Assembly: GCA_964528425.1 (NCBI GenBank)
Contig: CAZGTD010000003.1
Span: 51,509 to 115,508 of the forward strand
Source of the DNA: UBA3263 sp964528425
GTDB lineage: Bacteria; Bacteroidota; Bacteroidia; Bacteroidales; Muribaculaceae
DNA length: 64,000 nucleotides
Direction of reading: 5' to 3'
In this document: one piece after another, positions 8,417 to 16,800 of the stretch
How positions within the stretch are numbered: position 1 is the stretch's first letter
Layout of the letters: each line of letters begins with the position of its first letter
Notes under the pieces: generated by a model
The model's input: the letters and a program-made list of their open reading frames with translations, nothing else
What the model was told of the DNA's origin: nothing
The model's database searches: none
Made by a program: the position numbers and the translations under genes

Positions 8417-9554
8417 CGGATTGCGGGGCTTGCTTTTGGCCGGACTGCGACGGCTTTTTCTTCTTTTTCTTCTTTTTCTTTTTGTCAAAGCGGTTAATGT
8501 TGTCCTGGTCGAGCAGGTCAACCTTGCGATTCTCGCGTGCCTCGGCTTCAACTTCTTCGTCGCGGCGCAGATTAAGCGGCTTTTCGCCGGCTTTGTTAAG
8601 TTCAATAACTTCCCAGGCGCGGGTGCGGTCGATTGTAGTGAGGTTCGCGGGAATCTTGCGGTCTGTCGAATAAGTAATCTCACCGCGGAAAATATCAGCC
8701 TTGAAATAATACCAGGTTGCATCAGCCGTTTCGAGGTGAATATCCTTTGGCGGAAGCTTGCGACCGGCCTCAATGTAGGCGTCGACCTCGAAGTTCAGAC
8801 AGCATTTGAGCTTGGCGCATTGTCCGGCCAACTTCTGAGGATTGAGCGATAAGTCTTGAAAGCGCGCAGCACCGGTCGATACACTGACGAAGTTGTTGAT
8901 CCACGTCGAGCAACAGAGCGGGCGACCGCAAGGTCCTATACCTCCAATACGTCCGGCCTCCTGGCGCGCTCCGATCTGGCGCATTTCTATGCGCACCTTA
9001 AAGGCATCGGCAAGCACTTTGATGAGCTGACGAAAATCAACGCGCTCGTCGGCGATATAGTAAAAAATAGCTTTCTGCCCGTCGCCCTGAAACTCAACGT
9101 CGCCGATTTTCATATTCAACCCGAGTTCGTCGGCGATTTTGCGCGCGCGAATCATGGTTTCGTCCTCGCGCTCACGGCTCTCTTCATATTTTTCAATATC
9201 GGCCGGTTTTGCAAGGCGAAACAGGCGCTTGAGCTCCGAGTCGCGGCGAACGCCCGCACGCTTCATCTGAAGCAAAACCAGCGGGCCGGTGAGTGTTACC
9301 TGACCTATGTCGTGGCCGGGCGAGGACTCAACGGCAACCATATCGCCCTTATTAACCTCGAGGCCAAGAGAATTGAGGTAATAACCCTTGCGGGTGTTTT
9401 TAAACTGCACCTCAACAATGTTGCACTGCTCCATTGCGCCGGGCACATCACCGAGCCAGTCGAAACTGCGCAACTTGCCACGCGGCGCGGATTGCAGGCC
9501 GCTATGGTGGCGCGCTTCGCTGTCGGGAATAAGATTCAGGTCGTCGATATCCAT
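8400..9554 (-). CDS. ricT: PSP1-domain protein, RicT/YaaT-like
   Basis: A 384-residue member of the PSP1 C-terminal domain family; in Bacillus, RicT forms an Fe-S complex (RicAFT) that acts on RNase Y. Visible are NIVEVQFKNTRKGYY and the PSP1 core (FYYIADERVDFRQLIKVL). Two Cys pairs, CGRPLCC and CAKLKCC, are likely Fe-S or metal ligands. It directly follows rny with a 1-nt stop/start overlap (TAATG), the same functional partner as in Firmicutes. The C-terminal 30 residues are low complexity, with ten consecutive lysines followed by a Gln/Ser/Pro tail of unknown role. Confidence 0.9.
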   Translation of the reverse strand: MDIDDLNLIPDSEARHHSGLQSAPRGKLRSFDWLGDVPGAMEQCNIVEVQFKNTRKGYYLNSLGLEVNKGDMVAVESSPGHDIGQVTLTGPLVLLQMKRAGVRRDSELKRLFRLAKPADIEKYEESREREDETMIRARKIADELGLNMKIGDVEFQGDGQKAIFYYIADERVDFRQLIKVLADAFKVRIEMRQIGARQEAGRIGGIGPCGRPLCCSTWINNFVSVSTGAARFQDLSLNPQKLAGQCAKLKCCLNFEVDAYIEAGRKLPPKDIHLETADATWYYFKADIFRGEITYSTDRKIPANLTTIDRTRAWEVIELNKAGEKPLNLRRDEEVEAEARENRKVDLLDQDNINRFDKKKKKKKKKKPSQSGQKQAPQSDEPKQ

Positions 9555-11089
9555 TATTTAGCGAAGGCTACAGAGCGGGTTTCGCGGATAACGGTGATTT
9601 TCACCTGACCCGGATAGGTCATTTCGTCTTGAATCTTCTGTGCTATCTCAGCAGAGAGCTTTTCGGTTTCGGCATCGTCTATTTTATCTGCGCCAACAAT
9701 TACGCGCAGTTCGCGGCCGGCCTGAATTGCATAAGTTTTGATTACGCCGGGGTAGCTGAGGGCAAGCTGTTCAAGATCGTTGAGGCGCTTGAGATATGCT
9801 TCGACGATTTCGCGACGTGCACCGGGACGTGCACCGCTTATAGCATCGCAGATCTGCACAATCGGAGCAAGCAGGGTTGTAGGCTCAACCTCATCGTGGT
9901 GGGCACCGATAGCATTGCATATTTCAGGTTTTTCCTTATACTTTTCGGCCAGCTTCATGCCGAGGAGTGCGTGGGGCAGTTCAGGCTCTTCGTCGGGCAC
10001 TTTGCCTATGTCGTGGAGCAGACCTGCGCGACGAGCTTTTTTGGGATTCAAACCGAGTTCGGCTGCCATTACCGCGCAAAGGTTAGCGGTTTCGCGGGCA
10101 TGTTGCAGCAGATTCTGGCCATAGCTGGAACGGTATTTCATTTTACCGACCATGCGGATGAGTTCGGGGTTAAGGCCGTGGATGCCAAGGTCGATTGCGG
10201 TGCGCTTGCCGGTTTCAATGATTTCTTCTTCAATCTGTTTGCGAACCTTGGCAACAACCTCTTCAATGCGCGCGGGGTGAATGCGGCCGTCGGCAACGAG
10301 CTGGTGAAGAGCCAGGCGGGCAATTTCGCGGCGAACGGGGTCAAAACCGCTCAACACTATGGCTTCGGGAGTATCATCAACAATGATTTCAATACCGGTG
10401 TGGGCTTCGAGCGCACGAATATTGCGACCTTCGCGACCGATTATGCGGCCCTTGATTTCGTCGCTGTCGATATGGAAAACGGTAACGGAGTTTTCAACCG
10501 CAGTTTCGGTTGCCACTCGCTGGATGGTCTGGATAACGATGCGCTTAGCCTCTTTGTTGGCCGTAAGCTTAGCTTCGTCCATAATCTCGTTTATGTAGCT
10601 CTGGGCTGCGGTTTTGGCCTCGTCCTTCATGTTTTCAACGAGCTTTTCTTTGGCTTCCTCGGAGCTGAGACCCGAAAGATGTTCGAGAGTTTCAATGGCC
10701 GAGCGGTGCATTTTGTCGAGTTCCTGCTTTTTCTCCTCGCAAATCGCAAGCTGGGCGTCGAGGTGATTGCGGGTATTCTCAATATCGTTTCTGGCACGCT
10801 GATTTTCGCTCTGCTGCTGGTTGAGCTGGAGTTCACGCTGCTTGGCTCGCGATTCGGCCTGCTGTACCTTTTGCATGCGTTGGTTGGCAACTTTTTCAGC
10901 ATCGGCGGTTATACGGCCGGCCTCTTTTTCGCCTTCGCGGATTTTATCTTTCTTCAGGCCATCGGCTTTAATCTGAGCCTCGGCAATAATTGCTTTGGCC
11001 TGAGTATTTGCCATCTGGCGTTCAACAACAACTGCGGCAATGGCTCCAAGAGCCAGGGCAACGACCGCGATTATAATGGATACTATCAT
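9554..11089 (-). CDS. rny: Ribonuclease Y
   Basis: Membrane-anchored endoribonuclease that initiates mRNA decay. The 511-residue protein has one N-terminal TM helix (residues 1-22), a long coiled coil rich in Glu/Lys/Gln (25-190), and a KH RNA-binding domain (GRIIGREGRNIRALE). The HD catalytic domain follows (RRAGLLHDIGK, GAHHDEVEP). I chose the ATG at 11089 (MIVSIIIAVV) because it gives the usual RNase Y N-terminus; the longer frame adds 16 atypical residues. It opens a chain of overlapping genes that runs to the window edge. Confidence 0.95.
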   Translation of the reverse strand: MIVSIIIAVVALALGAIAAVVVERQMANTQAKAIIAEAQIKADGLKKDKIREGEKEAGRITADAEKVANQRMQKVQQAESRAKQRELQLNQQQSENQRARNDIENTRNHLDAQLAICEEKKQELDKMHRSAIETLEHLSGLSSEEAKEKLVENMKDEAKTAAQSYINEIMDEAKLTANKEAKRIVIQTIQRVATETAVENSVTVFHIDSDEIKGRIIGREGRNIRALEAHTGIEIIVDDTPEAIVLSGFDPVRREIARLALHQLVADGRIHPARIEEVVAKVRKQIEEEIIETGKRTAIDLGIHGLNPELIRMVGKMKYRSSYGQNLLQHARETANLCAVMAAELGLNPKKARRAGLLHDIGKVPDEEPELPHALLGMKLAEKYKEKPEICNAIGAHHDEVEPTTLLAPIVQICDAISGARPGARREIVEAYLKRLNDLEQLALSYPGVIKTYAIQAGRELRVIVGADKIDDAETEKLSAEIAQKIQDEMTYPGQVKITVIRETRSVAFAK

Positions 11090-11099
11090 TTGGGAAGAA

Positions 11100-11240
11100 T
11101 TGTGAAGATAGGGGTGAATTATGGGTTTAATGAGCAAAATGTATGAATTCGTTCCATGCCCCTCGTTAAATGGAGGGGCCGGAAAGAAGGAGTCGGTGCG
11201 TGCGCGGCTCTGCGCTCAGATACCCGTTATGTTGTTTATG
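11100..11240 (-). ncRNA. Structured RNA candidate between zapA and rny (possibly 6S RNA)
   Basis: The 160-nt gap between zapA and rny can fold on the minus strand into a nested structure. GGGT (11225-11222) pairs with ACCC (11126-11123). TGAGC (11218-11214) pairs with GCTCA (11135-11131). The terminal hairpin is GCCCCTC-CATTTAAC-GAGGGGC near 11178-11157, extended by TTCC/GGAA. A closing stem, an open central region and a terminal hairpin match the general plan of 6S RNA, and in Proteobacteria 6S RNA lies next to zapA. No sequence-level 6S signature could be confirmed. It could instead be a 5' leader of rny. Confidence 0.4.
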
Positions 11241-11249
11241 ACCGATGAT

Positions 11250-11546
11250 TCAGGCGTCTTCCAAACCGGGAAGGTTTTTAATAAGCCCGTCGAGAGTCTC
11301 GTTCAGGTCTTTCAGCTCCTCAATACTGCGTTCGTTGCGCAGGTAGAGCAGGGCAAACTGAAAAGCCACTCTCGCCATTACTTTCAGTTGCGATTCCGCG
11401 GCAAAGGTTTGAGTTGCCCAGCGTTGCCATAGGTCGTTGACCATCTTTTCGGCCTTTCTTACGAGCTCCTCATCGCTTCGCTCAACAGCCAAGGGGATCT
11501 TCGGCTGTCCGGCAAGCTGAATCGTTATGTTTTGTTTATCTGCCAA
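11250..11546 (-). CDS. zapA: Cell division protein ZapA
   Basis: ZapA tetramers crosslink FtsZ protofilaments at the septum. The protein (98 residues from the TTG at 11546; 102 from a TTG at 11558) shows the ZapA pattern: a beta-rich start (KQNITIQLAGQPKIPLAV), then RSDEELVRKAEKMVNDLW and a C-terminal coiled coil (AFQFALLYLRNERSIEELKDLNETL). No ATG is available, so a TTG start is required. I prefer 11546 because it places MADKQNITIQ where family members begin. It follows a ZapB-like coiled-coil gene with which it probably shares a promoter. Confidence 0.85.
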   Translation of the reverse strand: MADKQNITIQLAGQPKIPLAVERSDEELVRKAEKMVNDLWQRWATQTFAAESQLKVMARVAFQFALLYLRNERSIEELKDLNETLDGLIKNLPGLEDA

Positions 11547-11551
11547 TACTT

Positions 11552-11848
11552 TCAGCAAGCTTTAAGTTCAGCAATACATCGATCAATTTCACGCACCAAT
11601 CCGGCCAACATTGCCCGGCTTTGCTCGGCCTGCTGCGGAGTAACGGCGGCAGCCCTGACAACCGTAAGGTATTCATTATCAGCCCGGAGGCGGCTAACCT
11701 CCGCTTCCAGATCCGCCACTTGCCGCTGAAGGTCAGAAACCTGAGCGCGCTGACGGCGGATTGTTTCAACGAGCATTGCCTGGCGGTCGGCTATGACCGC
11801 CACTTTGGCGCGGATGCCCGCTGAAATATTTTGAATACCTTTTGACAT
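11552..11848 (-). CDS. Small coiled-coil protein upstream of zapA (ZapB-like)
   Basis: A 98-residue cytoplasmic protein dominated by a coiled coil from about residue 25 to 65 with heptad-like spacing (RRQRAQVSDLQRQVADLE). It ends with a helical tail and Cys-Ala-Cys-like chemistry at the C-terminus (ELKAC). The start at 11848 (MSKGIQNIS) sits 21 nt downstream of a good promoter; the longer frame would start upstream of the predicted transcript. Position directly before zapA suggests a division partner analogous to ZapB, but I see no sequence proof. Confidence 0.65.
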   Translation of the reverse strand: MSKGIQNISAGIRAKVAVIADRQAMLVETIRRQRAQVSDLQRQVADLEAEVSRLRADNEYLTVVRAAAVTPQQAEQSRAMLAGLVREIDRCIAELKAC

Positions 11849-11868
11849 AATTTGCCGAATTGTACCCA

Positions 11869-11899
11869 CAAATTTACAACTTTCCCGACAACCCACCAA
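11869..11899 (-). promoter_or_regulatory. Promoter of the zapB-like/zapA unit
   Basis: On the minus strand TTG (11899-11897), a 20-nt spacer, then TAAATTTG (11876-11869). This is a clean match to the Bacteroidetes TTG/TAnnTTTG promoter. Transcription would begin about 20 nt before the ATG at 11848. Confidence 0.75.
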
Positions 11900-11959
11900 A
11901 CTTTTCATGAAAAATTTTAAATTTTCTACGGAAATGTTGCTTCAAAAGCTGAGATTTTT

Positions 11960-11989
11960 TTGCGTTTCAAAAGTTTTTATGTAACTTTG
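11960..11989 (+). promoter_or_regulatory. Promoter of wbuC/ECF sigma unit, nearly leaderless
   Basis: TTG at 11960-11962, a 19-nt spacer and TAACTTTG at 11982-11989. Because the -7 element ends 4 nt before the ATG at 11994, the transcript should start at or within a base or two of the start codon. Confidence 0.75.
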
Positions 11990-11993
11990 GCGC

Positions 11994-12383
11994 ATGAAAA
12001 TAAATCAAGAAGTTCTGGACAGGCTTTCAGCTGAAGCAACTCGTTCGCCCCGGCTACGCATGGCCACCGACTTGCGGAACTCGCCCGACGACTGCTCGCA
12101 ACGGATGCTCAACGCGCTTGAGCCGGGCACCGTAGTGCCGATTCACCGCCATGTCTCTTCCAACGAAAGCCTGATAGTTTTACGCGGACGAGCCCTGGAA
12201 ATTCTTTATGACGATAATGGCAACGAACTCGACCGGATTGAAATGGCCCCTAACTCGGAATGCGTCGGCATCAACGTTCCCAAAGGGATGTTTCACTCAG
12301 TCGTAGCCCTCGAATCCGGAACCGTAATCTTTGAGGCCAAGGATGGCCACTATGCACCCTTGAGCCCTGAAGATACCCTCTGA
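11994..12383 (+). CDS. WbuC-family cupin-fold metalloprotein
   Basis: A 129-residue single-domain cupin. Metal-binding residues are visible in the first cupin motif (PIHRHVSSNESLIVLRG) and in the second (NVPKGMFHSVVAL); the C-terminus ends with the typical YAPLSPEDT-like tail. WbuC proteins occur in O-antigen and other clusters, where the chemistry is not established. It is the first gene of an operon with the ECF sigma factor, 3 nt away. No signal peptide is seen, so it is cytoplasmic. Confidence 0.85.
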   Translation: MKINQEVLDRLSAEATRSPRLRMATDLRNSPDDCSQRMLNALEPGTVVPIHRHVSSNESLIVLRGRALEILYDDNGNELDRIEMAPNSECVGINVPKGMFHSVVALESGTVIFEAKDGHYAPLSPEDTL

Positions 12384-12386
12384 AAA

Positions 12387-12917
12387 ATGATTAATCCCTC
12401 GCTCGAAGACCGTCTGCGCGACCCGGCCTCGCGACGCGATGCTTTTGCGGAATTGCTGGCGCTTTATAGCGAACCGCTCTACTGGCAGATTCGTCGTTTG
12501 GTCGGCGACCACGACGATGCCAACGATTTGTTGCAAAACACCTTTATGAAGGCCTGGACCGCCATGGACGATTTCCGGGGCGATGCCAAGCTTTCAACAT
12601 GGCTCCACAAAATAGCGCTCAACGAAGCTCTCAGCCATCTTGACCGCCAGAAACGCCGTCAGACTTCAAGTCTGGATGAAGATGGAGTGAGCGAAGTCAG
12701 AGCCGACGATTTTTTCGATGGCGATGAAGCCCATACCCTTTTTCGCCAAGCTATCGAATCGCTTCCAACCAAGCAACAAATGGTTTTCAACATGAAGTAT
12801 TTCGACGATATGAAATACGAGGATATAGCCGAGATTACCGGCACTTCCGTAGGGGCCCTGAAGGCCACATATCATTTCGCCGTAAAAAAAATTGAGCAAT
12901 TCCTGAAAAATCGTTAA
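12387..12917 (+). CDS. ECF RNA polymerase sigma factor
   Basis: A 176-residue group 4 sigma factor with region 2 (LLALYSEPLYWQIRRLVG, then DDANDLLQNTFMKAWTAMDDF for core and -10 binding) and region 4 (LPTKQQMVFNMKYFDDMKYEDIAEITG, then SVGALKATYHFAVKKIEQFL, the -35 helix-turn-helix). Region 1.1 and region 3 are absent, as expected. The next gene encodes a one-TM protein likely to be its membrane-bound regulator. The genes after it (a periplasmic helical protein and an alpha-2-macroglobulin) suggest an envelope-stress or defence regulon. Confidence 0.92.
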   Translation: MINPSLEDRLRDPASRRDAFAELLALYSEPLYWQIRRLVGDHDDANDLLQNTFMKAWTAMDDFRGDAKLSTWLHKIALNEALSHLDRQKRRQTSSLDEDGVSEVRADDFFDGDEAHTLFRQAIESLPTKQQMVFNMKYFDDMKYEDIAEITGTSVGALKATYHFAVKKIEQFLKNR

Positions 12918-12948
12918 ACCTTTGGCAATGTTATCAGTCTAAAGAGCA

Positions 12949-13323
12949 ATGAAAACAACGAACAACAACATACCATTCCCGAAAAGCAACGGCATGACGG
13001 TGCCCGAGGGTTACTTCGACGAGTTTCAGCGCCGGATAATGGACTCGCTGCCAGAAATGCCTGCGGCAGAAACACCGAAACCCCGGTCGAAATGGCAGAT
13101 TATCAGACCGTATGTCTACATGGCCGCCATGTTTGCCGGTATCTACCTGATGATGAATATATTTTCACTCACCGGCAGTTTCAACCGAAATGAGCATCCT
13201 CAATATGCCGAGGTGGTCAACGAGCAAACCTTAGCCTATGTTAACGACTACGTTTCATTGACCGACATTGATTTATACGACGACCTTTATGAGGCCGGCA
13301 TAACATTACCTGAAAGCCTATGA
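12949..13323 (+). CDS. Single-TM protein, putative anti-sigma factor
   Basis: A 124-residue protein with an N-terminal cytoplasmic segment carrying VPEGYFDEFQRRIM, a motif common in small Bacteroidetes proteins encoded beside ECF sigma factors. One TM helix follows at about residues 53-75 (YVYMAAMFAGIYLMMNIF), then an acidic, Tyr-rich periplasmic tail of about 48 residues. Length, topology and position just after the sigma gene make an anti-sigma role reasonable (inference). It lacks a recognisable zinc anti-sigma HXXXCXXC motif. Its last 4 nt overlap the next gene. Confidence 0.7.
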   Translation: MKTTNNNIPFPKSNGMTVPEGYFDEFQRRIMDSLPEMPAAETPKPRSKWQIIRPYVYMAAMFAGIYLMMNIFSLTGSFNRNEHPQYAEVVNEQTLAYVNDYVSLTDIDLYDDLYEAGITLPESL

Positions 13324-13823
13324 AAAAACTGATTCACCTGATTCTGGTTTCTTTGCTCGTCAATGTGTCGGTCAGCGTTTATGCGCAAGACCGCAAACAA
13401 AACAACCGCGAAGACCGCAAGGAATGGATGAAGAAACTCAAGAGCTTGAAACAAGAATATCTTATCAAGCAGCTTGACCTTACCGAGGCGCAGAAAAGCG
13501 AATTTTTCAGGATATACGATGCCAAGGAAACCGAACGCATGGCAGCCGAACAGAAAGTTCGTCAAGCCGAACGCAATATTCGAAAAAAAACAGAGTCGGT
13601 AACAGATGCCGATTATGATGCAGCAATTGCCGCTCAATATAAACTGAATTCCGAACTGGCAGATATAGAAGCTAAATACGAACCTCAGCTTCGCAAGGTT
13701 CTGACGCGCCGCCAGTTGTTTAACCTTCGGGGAGCAGAGCATGGATTTCAGCGCAAGCTGATGGAACATTGCCCTAATCCCAAAAACCACAAGAATAACC
13801 AAAAGAAAGATCATAAAAAATGA
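13320..13823 (+). CDS. Periplasmic Spy/LTXXQ-like helical protein
   Basis: A 167-residue secreted protein with a signal peptide ending near Ala22 (VSVYAQDRK). The mature part is helical and highly charged, with QLDLTEAQKSEFFRIYDAKE echoing the LTXXQ motif of Spy/CpxP-type periplasmic chaperone-sensors, and a Lys/His/Asn-rich tail (KNHKNNQKKDHKK). Between the sigma/anti-sigma pair and the alpha-2-macroglobulin it is a candidate stress sensor for the sigma circuit. It overlaps both neighbours by 4 nt. Confidence 0.65.
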   Translation: MKKLIHLILVSLLVNVSVSVYAQDRKQNNREDRKEWMKKLKSLKQEYLIKQLDLTEAQKSEFFRIYDAKETERMAAEQKVRQAERNIRKKTESVTDADYDAAIAAQYKLNSELADIEAKYEPQLRKVLTRRQLFNLRGAEHGFQRKLMEHCPNPKNHKNNQKKDHKK

Positions 13824-16800
13824 TGCGTAAAGCCTTTTTGGGCTTACTGTTACTCTCAGCATCTACGGGTTTTGGGGCGTTGCCTGCAAAACCCGATTTT
13901 GCTTTTCCAAAAACAGTAAGCAGCAATGCACAATCTCAGCTCAAAGCAGCCGAAAAAAGTAATGACGGTCCGGCAACGGTTCGCGCTCTAATTGATTATT
14001 CGCTCGCCCAAATAGCTATTAACCCCGACCGCAGCGAAAATATGCTAACCATGATGTCGGAGGTTGAGCAACGGGCCAAACAACCCGTAACCAAGGCTAT
14101 GATTCAGCTGCTGAGAGCAAAGCTCGGATTGTCGGATTCCCTTGCAGCCGACGCTGTTAACCGCTATTGCGCCGAGTTGCGGGCAACCGAAACCAGGCTG
14201 TGGGAGGGCGTTGTTGAAGCCGATAGCCGTTTTTTCCCTACCCTTTACGACTTTGCAATCGGTGCCAATCCAAATTTGCCAGATTCGATTATCAACGCAG
14301 CGATTACCTACAACCATAATAGACCCTTTCCCCTGATTTATCTTGAACAACGGCGTGCCCATGGCTTCCACGAGCTCAGTGAACTCTACAAACGCTTTGC
14401 CGCAGAGCCCGCCGGCCTTTATCCGATGCTGGGAATGGCTCAGGCAGCATCGAACTTAGACGAACGGAAGGAGGCTTATGCCCTGCTAAGCGCCCTACCC
14501 GACCCCGGCGATGAAGTCAAACGCGCAATAAGCTATCTGCAGCGCCCCGACATACACATTGAACATAACTCCATTGTCGGCCGCGGAAAAGAACTAAAAA
14601 TCAAAGTGGAGGTTACCTGCCTTAACAATGCCGCCATCGACGTTGAAATGGTTAAACCAACCCCGAAAAAGCTGAAATCGATAGCCCTTAATTTCCCGGG
14701 GCATGGTGTATGGAAAGCCGACACAACCGTAACCATTACCCTCAATGAATACGGCGAATACCGGCTTACTCCCCGCTTTGATTCGCTCAAAGAGCGCCAT
14801 CCGTCGCAGGGTCGGGTTACGGTAACCGACTTTTTGCTGTCGCAGCAATCGTTTGGCAAACAGCAGTCGCCGGTTCTGGCCCTCGACGTTATAAACGGTG
14901 CTGAGCAGCAGGGCGTCAGCTTCACAAAAATCCGCAATCAGGTTAAAGGCTCGCGCGGTGCTGACGTTTATTCTCCCTCAATTTATTCCGGCTCTTATGA
15001 ACCGTCGCAAGAGCAGCGTCTCTTCGCCAACATCCTTACCGACAGGGCTATATACCCCCCGGGCGACACCGTGCGCTTTGCAGCAACCATTATGAAGGCG
15101 CGCGGCACGGCCCGTTCGCTGGCTTCGGGCCAACAGGCCAAAATAACTTTGCGCAACGCCAACTACGAAGAAATTGACTCCATGCGCCTCACCGCCGACG
15201 ATTTCGGACGCATCAACGGCGCCTTTACCCTGCCCCAGGAAGGGCTGACAGGCAACTTTTCTCTCCGAATCGGCGATTACGGCTATTTCTCCTTCACCGT
15301 AGCCGACTACAAGGCGCCTACATTTGAAGTTGAGCTGAAGGCCGAACGCATTGACTCGACAACCGTAGAGTTGCGAGGCTCGGCTGTCGGCTACAACGGC
15401 TTTCCGATTGCCGATGCCCGCGTTGCCCTTTCGATAGCCAAGCTCCCTGATTGGGTCTGGTATCGCACATTCAGATCCATGAAGAACGAAACGGTTGCTA
15501 CCGACACAGTAAATGCCGACGCTAACGGACAGTTCAGCGCAATTCTGACCGTACCGGACGGCACTAACCTCGCCGCCACGGCCTCTGCGGCCTCTCCCAC
15601 CGGCGAGACCCACGATGCCGACACGTTCATTCCGCAATACAAATACTTCATTGATGGCGAAATAGGCAGCTACACCAATGCCCTTACTCCCCCGGCGTTC
15701 AAAGTGCGCGGTGCGGAAAACAAACTTGTTGACCGCCCCCTGAGCGTAATGCTGATAACTCCGGCCGACACGATTTATCCCGACCCGACCTGGGCCAACG
15801 TCCCCTCGGGCGCATATAATATTATTGTAACCTGCGATGGCGCTCGCCGGGCTGAGTTTGAAACTCAGGTTTATAGGCCTACCGACAAGATGCCGCCTAC
15901 TGAGAGCGGACTGTTCATCCCCGTTTCTGCGGTCAAGCCTGGTGATTCCCTTTTAGTAGGCACTTCGTTTGCCGACAGTCATATCCGCATGGTCAAATGG
16001 ACCTCCGACGCCATCATCGAAGAAAAGTGGCTAACCCCCGAAGAAGGTAACTTTTTTGTCGACATTAGTCTTCCCGACACCATCAACGATGCCACCCTTA
16101 CGTTCCATACCCTCCGCAACTATCGCTTCGAGGAGCGCATCGTACACATTTCGCGGCCCGACGTGGCCCGCAGGCTCAACCTCAAGATCAAATCGATTCG
16201 CGACCACATAACGCCCGGCGAAACCGAACGCTGGACCATCAACGTTGATAATAATTTAGGGCAGGCACAGAAAGCGGCCGTTATGCTGCTGGTTTATTCC
16301 CGCGCCCTGGATGCCCTCAAGCCGTTGAGCTGGCATTTTTCTACTCCTCCGGTCTGGGGCCGCAACCTCAATTTCGCTGATGCGTCGAGCTATGCCGACA
16401 ATACTTATAACTCAGTTACCCCTCGCCTTGATTCTCCGTTTGCAGGAGTGTCGGCCAAGTTCAATCTTTGGGGTCAACATTGGCCTTATTTGTATGAAAA
16501 CGGCTATGGCGAAAGAGTGATGCTCACCTCGATGAAAATGGCCGCAGGAGCGATTAAAATCCGCGGCACTTCGACCACCGATATGGGAGCAGCCGATGTT
16601 CTGGTTGAAGAATGTGAGGCCGATGCTACATTCGATAGCGCCGCCCCGGCTTTGGCCGAAGCAGCCGTAGAAACAACAAACGGAAATCAGGCGCCGGGCA
16701 ACGACTACCGCATGCCGGAGGTTCCCGTGGCAATGTGGCAACCGGTTTTGACAACGGCCGCCGACGGTTCTCTGGAAGTAACCTTTACCGCCCCCAATGC

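Noticed and set aside
7928..8773. 281-residue extension of GldH
   Set aside because: The first 119 residues are an out-of-frame reading of ricT; the lipobox-bearing start is at 8416.
8856..9608. 250-codon open frame opposite ricT
   Set aside because: Shadow of the PSP1 gene; no signal peptide or known motif.
9629..11146. 505-codon open frame on the plus strand opposite rny
   Set aside because: Antisense to a clear RNase Y with KH and HD motifs; the translation shows no domain and arises from codon bias.
13287..13862. 191-codon hydrophobic minus frame
   Set aside because: Antisense of the Spy-like gene; hydrophobicity follows from the complementary codons of a Lys/Glu-rich protein.
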